This document shows, piece after piece, positions 37,946-48,300 of a stretch of DNA of 64,000 bases (within the stretch, counting starts at the first letter, position 1; every line of letters begins with the position of its first letter). Source of the DNA: Microglena sp. YARC (taxonomy: Eukaryota; Chlorophyta; Chlorophyceae; Chlamydomonadales; Chlamydomonadaceae); the NCBI GenBank assembly GCA_022414725.1, contig CM039466.1, forward strand, positions 30,790,430 to 30,854,429, read 5' to 3'. A program made the translations under genes and the position numbers. The notes below the pieces were generated by a model. The model did not search any database, was not told the origin of the DNA, and saw only the letters and a list, made by a program, of their open reading frames with translations.

Positions 37946-40289
37946 ACACATTCACACACACACACCTCATGAGCATTAGCTTTTAGGAAGCTCCTTGAGC
38001 CAGCCGCTGAACTAAACCCAAATATGTCAGCAGTTCTGGACAGCTAATTGTGTCAGCTTCAAGGTGCACTATGTGGCATTTGGTTAGGCTCAATAGCCAG
38101 TCATGGGAGGTAGCTAGAAGCTGCTGTAAATAGTAGGTATGACTTTCCCTCTTCCCCTCTCACTCCTTGCAAGGACGTGAATCCTCACTCTTTGCAAGGC
38201 CGTGAACCCTCACTCTTTGCGTGGACGTGAACCCTCACTCTTTGCAAGGACGGAAACCCTCACTCTCTGCAAGGACGTGAACCCTCACTCTTCGCAAGGA
38301 CGTAAACCCTCACTCTTTGCAAGGACGTGAACCCTCACTCTTTGCAAGGCTGTGAACCCTCACTCTTTGCAAGGCTGTGAACCCTCACTCCTTGTAAGCC
38401 CGTAAACCCTCACCTTTTGGGTCTGGCACATGAAGAAAGTACATGCAAACATTCACACACACACTTTACCTACTTTACCCCAAAATACACACACATCTAT
38501 ATATATGTAGACATACATGGGATAGAGGGAGGAGGGAAGTTTATGTGTTAATTAATGGGTGCAGCAGGCAAGCAGGGGGTAGAGGGGGAGGGAGGGGATC
38601 GACAGAGGGTTGTGTGAGGTGGTAAGGTGTGTGTGTGGGGGGGGGGGGGGGGGGGGGTCATGGGATAATTAGTTTTTGTAATGTGGTTGATGTGTGTGTG
38701 TGTAGGGGGTATATTTGGGTGGTGTGGAGATGACTGGGGGTTACGTGGGGTGCAAGGGGGATAAACAGAGTGTGTGTCAAGGGGATGGGGGCAGGAAGAT
38801 TTAGGGGGAAATAGGGATCATGTAGGTCCTGGGGGTGGGGTGGTATATTTATAGTAGGGAAAGGAAGGGGGCGTGTCTTTGATATTTTGCAAAGGGGGAA
38901 ATATCTTGACTGTGTGCATGTGAGTAAGGGGGGTGTGGGGGGTGTTGCATGTTATGTAACCCAGGCCAGAACAGGACCCAAGACCTGGGTGGTAGGGGTG
39001 ACGGGTGGCCTCCGGCCACACGGGCAATGTACTAGTACTGATATATACACATACAAACGTACACACACACACTTAACCCACTTCACCCCCAAATGCACAC
39101 ACACATACACACACACACTTAACCAACTTTGCCCCCAAATACACACACACACACTTCACCCTCGAATACACAAAACATACACACACTTAACCTAATTCAC
39201 CCCCAAATGCACACATACACACACACACACTTAACCAACTTTGCCTCTAAATACACACACACACTTTACCTACTTCACCCACAAATACACACACATACAC
39301 ACACACATACACACACACTTAACCTACTTCACCCACAAATACACACACACATACACACACACACTTAACCTAGTACACTAACAAATACACACACATACAC
39401 ACACACTTAACCTACTTCACCCACAAATACACACACACACATATACAAACACGCACACTTCACCTACTTCACCCACAAATAAACACACACATACACACAC
39501 ACTTAACCTTCTTCACCCACAAATACACAAACACACACACACACACACTTAACCTACTACACCCACAAATACACACACTGACACATATACGCACACACAC
39601 ACACTTAACCTACTTCACCCACAAATACACACACACATACACACACACTTAACCTACTTCACCCACAAATACACACACGCACACTTAACCTACTTCACTC
39701 CCAAATACACACACACTTAACCTACTTAACCCACAAATGCACACACACACATGCACACACACTTAACCTACGTAACCCACAAATACACACACACACACAT
39801 ACACACACACTTAACCTACTTAACCCACAAATACACACACACACACTTAACCTACTTAACCCACAAATACACACACACACACTTAACCTACTTAACCCAC
39901 AAATACACACACACACACACTTAACCTACTTCACTCCCAAATACACACACTTAATCTACTTCGCCCACAAATATACACGCACACATACCTACTTCACCCA
40001 CAAATACACTCACACTTAACCTACTTCACCCTCATCCATGCAAGCCCTCATATATAATGTTGTATGCCTGCTTGCTGCCCCAACTTGGCAGGTGAACGGC
40101 CGGGACACTGTTCAGAATCCCTTTGCCATCAAAAGTCTGGAGGATATTGTGAGTAATGATGATGATGTTGATGGCGATGTTGATGGCAGTGATGATGACG
40201 AGTGTAACATTTTTCCTGGTGCCCTACTAGACTCTAAATGTACCCACTGCTTGACGGAATCAAGGGGGACTAATGAGTGTGTTGATTGA
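29723..40289 (+). CDS. J-domain (DnaJ/Hsp40) protein with one membrane segment, five exons
   Basis: J-domain proteins stimulate the ATPase of Hsp70 partners. Exons: 29723-29782, 30809-31033, 36018-36163, 37018-37081, 40092-40289, all GT-AG and phase-consistent, about 230 aa. The J domain fills residues 5-60, beginning '[15 protein letters not shown]' and carrying HPD at 33-35 in 'MEYHPDK'. A Gly/Pro/His-rich linker follows, then a hydrophobic segment at about 122-143 ('[18 protein letters not shown]'), so the chaperone is probably anchored in a membrane. Small plant and algal DnaJ proteins with a single C-terminal membrane span share this layout. The last exon may instead end at a strong donor at 40148|gtgagt, leaving further exons unseen. 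The read-through version adds an acidic tail ending in TGA, with the green-algal polyadenylation motif TGTAA near 40320. Introns are up to 5 kb and contain MITEs plus duplicated copies of the neighbouring exon edges. Confidence 0.8.
29976..30175. mobile_element. Foldback/MITE element, family C
   Basis: About 200 bases with terminal inverted repeats of about 45 bases: left 'agcttttcttttcagctac', right 'gtagctgaaaagaaaagct'. It lies in intron 1 of the J-domain gene. Related copies are at 36376-36560 and 49190-49370. Confidence 0.8.
30436..30525 (-). repeat. Dispersed repeat, family E
   Basis: Reverse-orientation copy of a ~90-base element with 'gcaagcaaacgggctggc' and 'cctcacgcctcg'. Other copies are at 33025-33105, 41305-41385 (-), 48365-48440, 55545-55640 and 59095-59185 (-). 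Confidence 0.7.
30701..30745 (+). repeat. Upstream copy of the exon 2 acceptor of the J-domain gene
   Basis: About 42 bases (30701-30742) repeat the sequence spanning the real acceptor (30777-30818), with an identical core 'gcactgcaggtgaaggaa'. The copy lacks the rest of the exon. Confidence 0.85.
31188..31417 (+). repeat. Two downstream copies of the exon 2 end plus donor
   Basis: The exon 2 tail and 5' splice site at 31001-31040 recur at 31188-31224 and 31380-31417 ('gagctcatgg', 'ggccctgtgcc', 'gtaa'). Each copy is preceded by a CCAACCAACAG tract that could act as an acceptor, so each could behave as a ~31-base mini-exon. Confidence 0.85.
31435..31725. repeat. Degenerate ~17-bp repeat (GATCATATTATTACTGC)
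   Basis: About 15 head-to-tail copies with substitutions, intronic in the J-domain gene. Confidence 0.8.
31726..33137. other. Intronic sequence, no exon supported
   Basis: Contains C runs (31785-31803, 32517-32537), a G-rich tract (32120-32190), and a minus-strand ORF at 32038-32391 whose non-repetitive half ('[19 protein letters not shown]') might be an old transposon fragment. A copy of repeat family E lies at 33025-33105. Confidence 0.4.
33138..33395. repeat. Dispersed repeat, family F (copy 1)
   Basis: Shares with 36735-36950 the motifs 'aagcg.tgcagaaa', 'tggcttcg' / 'cagacaaac', 'ggtgaccctg' and 'ccagaagggggtctccgccaaaaa', in the same order. It includes a short (GACA)n tract. Non-coding. 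Confidence 0.6.
33910..34085. mobile_element. MITE family B copy
   Basis: Inverted ends 'gaccggcatatcatatgatg' and 'catatgatatcatatttccg', with flanking TA on both sides. The family recurs at 37700-37880, 41829-42020, 46605-46765 and 55850-56020. Confidence 0.65.
34150..34240. repeat. 24-bp near-palindromic tandem repeat
   Basis: Three and a half copies of a unit containing 'tgtgttttcaaaacaca', each nearly self-complementary. It is intronic and could form hairpins. Confidence 0.85.
34629..35280 (+). pseudogene. Fragment resembling the N-terminal repeats of Helitron/PIF1-type proteins
   Basis: The ORF at 34771-35280 encodes Arg/Glu/Ala-rich repeats of about 25 residues ('[19 protein letters not shown]', '[20 protein letters not shown]'). 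The style is like the R-x-R-A-x-E-x-x-E-x-R repeats preceding helicase-like domains in Helitron and PIF1-related proteins. No helicase motif follows and the reading frame decays into unrelated sequence. An overlapping ORF at 34629-34895 reads another frame. It sits in a J-domain gene intron and is probably a transposon relic; a lineage-specific coding exon cannot be excluded. Confidence 0.35.
35520..35840. repeat. GGTG-rich sequence with poly-G tracts
   Basis: G runs at about 35729-35750 and 35813-35837 within a GTGTG/GGGG-rich stretch. ORFs here are compositional. Confidence 0.85.
36162..36345 (+). repeat. 54-bp tandem copies of the exon 3 donor
   Basis: Units begin at 36162, 36216, 36270 and (partial) 36324. 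Each opens with 'gggtgagtct', the actual end of exon 3 plus its 5' splice site. The last partial copy runs into a 'ttttgtag' acceptor-like sequence resembling the real exon 4 acceptor at 37012-37017. Confidence 0.9.
36376..36560. mobile_element. Foldback/MITE element, family C
   Basis: Left end 'agcttttcttttcagctac' and a diverged inverted right end 'agctgcctaaaagctgatgc...ttgaaaataaaat'. Same termini as 29976-30175, different interior. Confidence 0.75.
36735..36950. repeat. Dispersed repeat, family F (copy 2)
   Basis: Second copy of the element at 33138-33395, with the same ordered motifs and a shorter interior. Confidence 0.6.
37063..37640 (+). repeat. 57-bp minisatellite built from the exon 4 end and donor
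   Basis: The exon 4 tail 'ggcaatcgatacaag' plus 'gtgagtgaagagaaatata' recurs at 37150, 37318, 37375, 37432, 37489, 37546 and 37603 (position of 'tacaag'). The last six are exactly 57 bases apart. Since 57 is 19 codons, the array stays open (37324-37644) and would add 19-residue repeats if retained. Confidence 0.92.
37700..37880. mobile_element. MITE family B copy
   Basis: Starts near 'gggaacgaaacgacagcat' and ends 'cttatgatatgccggtcccc'. The interior 'atgccggtaatctggctag' matches other copies. Inside the last J-domain intron. Confidence 0.6.
37898..37968. repeat. Poly-C tract followed by (AC)n
   Basis: About 33 C residues followed by an (AC)n run of about 18 units with one interruption. Confidence 0.95.
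38159..38416. repeat. 25-bp tandem repeat, about 10 copies
   Basis: Consensus 'cactctttgcaaggacgtga' plus 'accct'. Intronic, few substitutions. Confidence 0.92.
38417..40035. repeat. G-rich tract and (CA)n array with ~50-bp higher-order unit
   Basis: After a G-rich stretch with poly-G (38637-38657), the segment 39045-40030 is (CA)n interspersed about every 40-60 bases with 'cttaacctacttcacccacaaat'. This higher-order repeat sits directly before the last J-domain exon at 40092. Confidence 0.9.
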
Positions 40290-41570
40290 TAAATGATTGT
40301 GTTTCCTGGAAACTATTGTATGTAATGATGATGGTAATGATTAGGGTTCGAAGGTTGGGGCTAATAGCGGACCAAAAGAGCCCTAATAGTGAAAATAGCT
40401 CAATTAGCCTTATTAGGGCTAAACTAATTTAGCCAAACTTAGCAACGACAAAAAAGTGCCATCTGTTCTGGAGAGTGTTGCCATGCGTCCTACTGACTTG
40501 TGTGGCAATTGTGTATGATCTGACCATCTTGAATGCATAGAGAAGGAGCTCATAACTGGGTAGTAGACTAGCAGGTTTGCAAGGACACATTGTCGCCCTG
40601 AATTGTCCCCTAAAGGCAATCAGATAATACGCTGCATTGCTAATTTCAAAGCCGCTCAAAGAATCAGCATTTCGAAGTTCATCAGTAATTGACCCTACTG
40701 TCAGGGTTGGACCCCTCCTGTCAGGGTTGGGCAAGTCCCTTTAGCCTATTTGGTATACCCCTGGACTGTAACAACTGACTGACTGACTGACTGACTGACT
40801 GACTGACTGTTCCAGGAGCAAAGCTACATGTACAAGTCTGACAAGTACAAGCATTTGCGTCACTCTGTTGGTCGTCAGCCAACAGAAGATCCAGCTCCTG
40901 ATTCCACCCCTGCACTTTAACTGGTTTCTTGTCCGCTATTGAAGCAGCACTCCATGCATGAAGTAGTGTCGTGTACAGCCCTTGTCCGAGCAAAAGAAGA
41001 AAGTGAACTGTTCCAGTGGTGTTCGTAATTCCTGCCGTACGCGGCTTAATTAATGACAACCAATTTGGCAAACAACCCTTTGCCAAAGCGGTTTCAAGTT
41101 TAACCTGAGACACTCCCAGCTGGCTGGCTGGCTGTTGCCAAGTAAATCCAACGGTATTAACTCCTCCTTTTTGTAGTTGCCATTACTTCAGGCGCGTACA
41201 GTATATATTCGTGGTGCAATTCGTGGTCCAATCAGTTTCGTCCGTTACTGCTTACCCTATGGTTAACCCAACCTCTTTCTTTGTCGGTGCCTGGCTTATC
41301 TGGGTCAAAAAAATGGAAATTAGTACGCCATGCTGCAGGCATGAGATTGAGGGAACACCCCATTTGCATGCATGTGACATACTGGAGAAAGCTACCACGT
41401 TGGGTCTATTTGGTTTCGCAGACCCTCTGCGCCTGAGCTTGGGCTACCGCGCTACAGCACTGAGGGAAGTTCTCTACTTCTTCCATGGCGGCAAATCTGA
41501 GTTTTGGTGAACCTGGCCAGGGCTCGAACGTCCGACCTGTCTGATCGTTTACTGGTTTATCTGGGTCCAC
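40290..41570. other. Downstream of the J-domain gene; weak minus-strand ORF
   Basis: A minus-strand ORF at 40721-41113 has a non-repetitive 100-residue part ('MSQVKLETALAKGCLPNWLS...') followed by Cys-rich 'CTCQTCTC' and then the tetranucleotide repeat and family D element. I recognise no family, and it may be a transposon relic. A copy of repeat family E (minus) lies at 41305-41385. Confidence 0.35.
40727..40810 (-). repeat. Family D dispersed repeat with (GACT)n
   Basis: On the minus strand a (CAGT)n tract runs into 'gttacagtccaggggtatac' and ends near 'gacttgcccaaccctgacag'. This is the inverse layout of 22636-22790. Confidence 0.75.
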
Positions 41571-41765
41571 CAGGGTACTACTAAGTACGCGCGGCAGCAC
41601 GATTCCGCGCACGCTTTGTGAGCCCCACTGCGCGCTTCGCGCAGTTTTTTCAACCCCCTGTGGGCGCAGCGAGCAGTTTTTGCTCTTATTGCACTACAAA
41701 GCGCTGACCAATTTGACGTTTTTGCGCTTTAAGCGCTGACCAATTTGACAAAATGTAGTACCCTG
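41571..41765 (+). mobile_element. hAT-like MITE, intact ends and 8-bp target duplication
   Basis: 195 bases with inverted ends CAGGGTACTAC...GTAGTACCCTG and a perfect 8-bp flanking duplication gggtccac (41563-41570 and 41766-41773). An 8-bp duplication and CAGGG ends are characteristic of the hAT superfamily. The interior is GCGC-rich with no ORF. Confidence 0.85.
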
Positions 41766-41828
41766 GGGTCCACTGCGTTGAAGCAGAAAGGAGAAGATGA
41801 ACAGCTTATGAAGAAGATGTATTATAAG

Positions 41829-42020
41829 TAGGGACCGGCATATCATAGGATGTTGACCAAAGGCGAGTATGATATCATATGATATCACACAAATGGTATC
41901 ATATGATGATATATGAGTGGTAACTTCGGCCTAGCTAGACTGCTATCACATGATATCATATGATGACATGATATCATAGGATGACATGATATCATAGGAT
42001 ATCATACTGCCGTTCCCTAA
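41829..42020 (+). mobile_element. MITE family B copy
   Basis: Inverted ends 'gggaccggcatatcat' and 'atgatatcatactgccgttccc' (approximate), flanked by TAAGTA on both sides, which includes the TA expected for a Tc1/mariner-type element. The interior is rich in ATCATATGAT palindromes. Confidence 0.7.
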
Positions 42021-43595
42021 GTATAAGCAGTAGCAGCCAGTAGACCTGAGCTGCTCGTGTACTGGCTAGTACATCTGTACACTCAGATACAGATACACCC
42101 ATGTGACGGCACATGGGACCTAGAAATGGTTACATGACAGGACCCCCACACGTATCATCACAGCTGTTACAGCAGCCCTCCAAGTGGTTTAAATCATTGT
42201 GTAGCGCACGCTAGGCTGCTTTATCAGTCCAGCGTGCACTATATTCTCTTTAAGCAAGCCCGAGCCCCTTAATTTAATTATAGATATTGAAGTATCTATA
42301 ATTGCGCTGGGGGGGGGCTGGGGCGCACTTGTTAAAAGAGGGGGAAAGGCGAGCAACATGATTCAGTCAGCATCATCACATTCAGCATGTGGCATATACC
42401 ATTTCAGTTTGCACTTTGCCAGAACATGTAGCAAGCTGATTACCCGAATGTCAAGGTGGGCTCAACTGAGCAAGCTCAAAGGGTGCCTACTCCCAGCTCC
42501 CAACCAACCAACCAACTGATCACGTTAAAGGGGGCCTACTCCCTTGTTCAGAGTAGGAAACACATAACATCTAATCCTTCCCGCCTAGGGCTAGTGTAGG
42601 GAGACCCACCCTTTGAAGTGAATATCCCGGGTCAAAAAATAAAAGCACGGCATATTTTGTGGTTTATAAAAGCTTACAGTCCAGGTGTATGCTAAATAGG
42701 GTCATTGCGTTATGGTGTATGTATGTTATAGTCCAGGGGTAGGCCAAATAGGGTAGATGCGTTCTCGTGTATGTATTTTACAACCCAGGTGTAGGCCAAA
42801 TAGGGTAAATGCGTTCTCATGTATGTATGTTACAGTCCAGGGGAAGCCCAAGAAGGCTTAATGCGTCCTCATGTGTGCTTGGTGATCTCATGTTTAATAA
42901 TGCCAGGTACAGGGTGGGTGTAGGTGTGCAATCAGATTCCCCAATCAAATGCAAAATTGTGATTCCTAAAAGTGCGATGCAAAATTGTGATGCCAGGCTA
43001 GGGAGTTGATTTTTTGTTTGTGCTCATGAATGCGTGGCTTGGCTTGTATGAAGTTGAGAGCAGTGGTGCTCAAGGGCGCTTTAAAAAATATCCTGGAAAA
43101 TCTGAGTTTGAGACGTGAAACAGACCGTATTTAACAACCCTGGAAGTGTGGTGAGCCTGCGACCACCACTTGTACTGTGCTGTACTTCAGGCACCACTTA
43201 CTACCTGCCCAGTTGTATTAGTTTAATATGCCCAGGCCTCGAATACGATTTAATCACATTAAATCATATGTAAGCACATTAACATATTACGTATGCATAG
43301 GCCCAGTGATCAATATCTGATTTTGGGATATGGGATGTGCTTTAAAATGTAACCGCCATCGCCAAGAATGTGCTTTTAAATGTAACCGCCGAAGCATGGC
43401 ACTTGGGCCAGGTTATGGTTCACTCCAGATTTTAAATTACCGCCAAAGTTAGTGAGCAGGATGTTATTTTTCACTGTTGTGTACAACCGCCAAGTTCAAA
43501 ATCCGCCAACAAGGCAACAATATAGGCGCATATAGTACATCGCATTCAAAAAGACTTCAGCTACACTACGTGTACAATCAAACAACAGTAGTTGC
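42021..43595. repeat. Intergenic; tandem copies of family D
   Basis: About 42673-42880 carries four head-to-tail copies, each ~55-60 bases, of 'acagtccaggggtaggccaa' type. The rest is AT-rich with no exon. A small direct duplication ('aatgtaaccgcc') lies at 43347-43392. Confidence 0.6.
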
Positions 43596-43778
43596 CAGGG
43601 TACTTCCAAGCTGGTGCGCTGCCTTTTTGAGCCCCACAGCGCATTTCGCGCAGTTTTTTGCAACCCCTTGTGGGCGCAGCAAGCAATTTTTGCGCTTTTT
43701 CTACAATCTACAAAGCGCAGTTTTGTTTCTTTCAAGTGCGCTAAAGCGCTGGCCAATTTGGTCAATGGAAGTACCCTG
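43596..43778 (+). mobile_element. hAT-like MITE, second intact copy
   Basis: 183 bases with ends CAGGGTACTTCC...GGAAGTACCCTG, flanked by gtagttgc (43588-43595) and gtagttgt (43779-43786), an 8-bp duplication with one mismatch. The interior shares 'ttgtgggcgcagc' with 41571-41765. Confidence 0.85.
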
Positions 43779-45340
43779 GTAGTTGTCTAGTTGTCCACCC
43801 TCACCAGTTTCAGCACTGTCAATCACACTAACTATCTTTCCTCTACCTAGACGACCAAGAAGGACTCGTACATTGATTCTTGAACTTGAACTTGGTTACT
43901 TAGCTTCAGCCAGCAATTTGCTCGCCGTCTACGGCAGTAAAAAAACAATTATTAACAAGAAAATGTAAACGCGAACAAATCACTTTTTCATTTTTTTATT
44001 ATTTCCATTTTTTCTCCTCTACATTTGAACGATAAAAAACAGTACAAAAAACCACTCCTACCCCGTATGCGCCCAAGAGAATGGTGGTAAATAGGGTTGG
44101 CGGAAAATCCCCAAACAATTCAAATAATTGTACGCCTTTAAAGTTTACGGATTTTTCGAAACTGGGGGACTCCATAAATTGGCTTAGGTTGCATATTGGC
44201 GGAATCCTTTTAAATTGTTTTCTTTCCATTCAAAACAGATTCAGGTGTGAGTCGAAAGCAAACTCAGAGCAGCCCAGAGTTGGATAAAATAAATGTTACA
44301 ATCAAATTCTGAGTCTGGTGTGGCAGATGTTATACCTCCTAGGTTTTTTCTGCCAGCAAACACTAAGCCTCGAGGCCGATCGACTGTAAGATTCAACCCA
44401 GATTCAGGTGTGACTTAAAAGGAAACATAGAGCAGACCAGAGTTGGATGAAAATAAATTTAACAATCAAATTTGGAGTCAGGTGTGGTAGATTTTATACC
44501 ACCTAGGTTTATCCTGCCTACGGTATTGAAGTGAAGCCCGCAACAATGTTGTGGCGGACGGCCCTAGTTACTGGGGCTCCCTGTTTCTGCCCAGGCGCCA
44601 AGGTCCAACAGAATTGGCGGGACCCATCCGCCACAGTTTTCGCCATTTTAATGGGCGCATACAGTAGTCAGCCGGCCCACCTCTGCTACTGACTTGAATT
44701 ATAATGTTATATAATGGATGGCCAGTTTACCCAGTTAGTCCCCCTCAGCTCCTATTTCGAATTTAATCGTTACTTTCTGGTTGGTCAGCCTACCCACCCC
44801 TGCTTCTCCAAGGCTAAATTAGAGAGCATAGTAGGGTGTAAGATAACGTCCTTTGAAAGCGAATCGCGTTTACCCCAACTTCCCCTGTGCCAGCAAAATT
44901 TTCCTTGACATTACTTGATGTGCAACCCGGGGTAGGAAAGTTATGAGAATTTGCCTTTTTCATCAGTGATCGTTTGAAGAGGTTCAATCGAATATTTAAT
45001 CGATTATGTTAATGTCGAAGAGCAGCCTTTAAGGCTGGAGCCATGTGACCAAGTTCAAGTAGATAGGCGAAGGGGTGTGTGAAGACCAACCAACAAACCG
45101 ACAGAGTGGGATGTGATAAGGGATCATGCTTGGCTAGCATTGAGGAATGTACACTTGTTACAACAAACATGCAAGATTGCAAGATGGATACAAGGGGTTG
45201 GATAAAAATGGGAAGGGGCGGGAAGTGCACAGCATGCTGTGCCAAGTCTGTAGACGGTGTGGGATAGCACGGAAGGTCTTCAAATTAAGTAACCACTTCT
45301 CTGCTCTCCAGCTATTCAGCTGGGCTATGTGATTCGGTGT
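43779..45340. repeat. Intergenic / 3' flank of FNR; ~165-bp duplication
   Basis: A segment at about 44232-44360 is repeated, diverged, at 44394-44520 (landmarks 'cagattcaggtgtgact', 'cagagttggat', 'cctaggttt'). On the minus strand a TGTAA motif near 45153-45159 is a candidate polyadenylation signal for FNR, roughly 185 bases after its stop. Confidence 0.5.
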
Positions 45341-48300
45341 TTAGTAGACCTCCACGTGCCACTGGTCGTTGTGCTGCAGGTGTCAAGAAGTGGTGGGGTG
45401 AGGTGGTGTACATAGCGGGAACATAATACATGGCTGGAACACATAATGGGTGACCGATAACAACCCAATGTTCGACTCCGTTATTGTCTCAGATATCACT
45501 GCTTCTACTTATCTCTCAAGCTCAGGCCTTCCCACCATACGTGAACAATTTGTTGAGCTGTTACTGCAACATGATCATCAAGACAATTAGGAATTCGTTA
45601 TAAATACAAGATTGGGAAAGTCCCTTCAAATGAATCAGCCACCGTTGTGCAGTTCTGCACTTCAATGCCTTGCCTGCCTACATGAATACCTCATATCTAC
45701 ATATCATATCGCACTATTCGGATGTAACAATTTCAACACCTCAGATCTATCTGAGTGTCAACACAGCCCATCTCATGAAAGGTTTTATCTTACAAATGTA
45801 GCTCGTCATCAAGTAGACGAGTATCAAGGAGATGATGTATTGATGATTCCAAGCAGTACGAACGCACAATACAATTGAATTCAACCCACACCCTCTTAAC
45901 CCTAGACCCTCCAAATGAAATTCTGAGACCACAAACGAGTAGGCATCAGCAAGGGCAGTCTATTGGCACCACTAAGGACCTCATGCAATACAAATCCCCC
46001 TCCCCCACACACACCCTAGCTCACCTTGAGCTTCTCAACGAACTCGCCGTACTCGATGCCCTTGGTCTTGCACACACCCGCCAACATGTCATTGATGCCG
46101 GGCATCATGCCCTTCAGGCCACAGAAGTACATGTGTGCGCCGTAGTTGTCAAGCAGATCGAAGATCTCGTCAGCGTACTCCTCAATCTTATCCTGGATGT
46201 ACATCTTGCCACCCTTCTTGTTCTTGGCCTCGCGGGAGAGGGCGTAGTCCAGACGGAACTGGTCGGGGTGAGACTTGGCAATAGCCTGAACAGACAAGAG
46301 GGTTTTGGTATGGACAAGATGAGGTGGGTGGGTGGGTGGGTCAGAAGTGTTTTGGGCAGGGTAGAAGCAGGTAGGTGGGTGTTAGGACAGGGTAGTGTAG
46401 CAGCACAAGATAGGTGGGTGGTAAGGTAGGTGTTCAGCAGGTGGTAAGGATACAGGAGTGCAATGGATTGAAGAATGTTTGGAGGGTTGGCTTGGTGGCT
46501 CCATATAAGGCTATGATAATGGTCATACACTACACGGACCAGCACTCGGGGTGTGAGGGAAGGACGCTTGAATTATGCTTTGGACCTATTTTCTACACAA
46601 TCTAACTAGATAACAGCAATATGATATCATGTCATCATGTGATGCCGGCAGTCAAACTGGGCCGAAGTTACTATTTACATACAATGTCACATGATGCAGT
46701 TTGTATGATATCATCCTCGCCTTCGGTAAACATCACATGCTTGTCCCTACATGTAACACCTACCTGGAGCTCTTCATTGTACAGAATGGCATCTGAGTTG
46801 GCCATACTAATGATTAAATCAAGTGTCTTGACTTATTTTAACTCCATCTGGACGGCGTCACAGTTACCAACTTAAGTACATCAGGCGTACTACCAGAGGA
46901 GCAAAGCAGGCAACACCTACCTGGAGCTCCTCATCGTACAGAGTGGCATCAGAGTTGGCAACACCCATGAAGAGCCAGATGAGGCCCTTGAACTTGTATG
47001 AGGGGACTTCCTCAAAGAAGCAGCGGCGCCAGAATGAGCGGAAGGGGGCGATGCCAGTTCCGGTGGCAACCATGATCAGAGGAGCCTTGGCATCCTTGGG
47101 CATCAGCAGAATCTTTCCGGTGGGACCTAAATGAGATGGGAGGCATTTTTTCTTGAGAAAGTGAAATTTTGTAAGGAGTGAGATTAAAACATTGCGATAT
47201 CATTTATGTGATTTTATGCCAACGCACACACACCACCATCTCATTGGCTTCAGCAGAATCTTTCGGGTGGGACCTAAATGAGATGGTGATGTTTGGTGGA
47301 GGTGGTAGTGTGTGTTGCAGTGTGGTGGTTATGCGTCATGCAGTGTGTGGACCAACGCATGGAGCGCATCAGGTGGAGGTGCATGGTGGTGGTGCATGTT
47401 GAATGTCGTGTGTTGTATGTGGTGGGACCTGAATAAGATGGTGTTGTTTGGTGGTGGTGTATGTTCCAGTGTGATGGTCCTGTGTCATGCAGTGTGGGGA
47501 CCAACGCATAGAGCGCATCAGGTGGAGGTGCGTGGTGATGGTGAGTGTTTATGCCGTGTGGTGTATATGGTGGGACTTAAATGAGATGGGAGGCAGTTTT
47601 TTGAAGGAAATGAGCCACTGTCTGTACGTAGCACCATGGTACTCTTAGCAGTCATCAGGGTGTTACTAGCAACCTTCTTGATCACAAAAAGTAACGACAT
47701 ACAGCTGATGCGGCACCCCCAACATTCACAATGTAGCACCTTGGTGGGTGGACATCGTACAATGCTATGCACCACATGTGCGCATGTCGGCCCTTGTGAT
47801 GATGGTGCTGCGCGATGCAACCAGGGTACTACATTTGTCAAATTGGACAGCACTTAGCGCACAAACGTCAAATTTGTCAGCGCAAGAAGTGCAAAAAGCG
47901 GAAAAACTGCATGCTGCACCCATAGAGAGTTGTACATTTGCACGAAAAGCGCATTGAGGCTCAAACTGCATGCTCAAAATCGTGCTTCCGCGGGCACTTG
48001 GATGCAACATGCCGTGTGCTTGCACTGAAAGTGGCTATGGTGCTCCTGGGTGGAGCCACATACTTCAGGATTTGTTGTATCAAGCGTGTCATTTTCTTTC
48101 TCCTTTTTCTTATATTTTGGAGCATGATGTTCACAAGCCCCCCGTGGCTCTGACAAGCGGCGGACACATTTGGAGTTCAGTGGGGGACCATGAAAAAATA
48201 TAATCATAATATATACATTTATACTACTCCTTCACACCGACCAAATCCATCCCTGCACCAACGGATAGGCACCAATCCCATGCCTGGACGCCTGAAGAAT

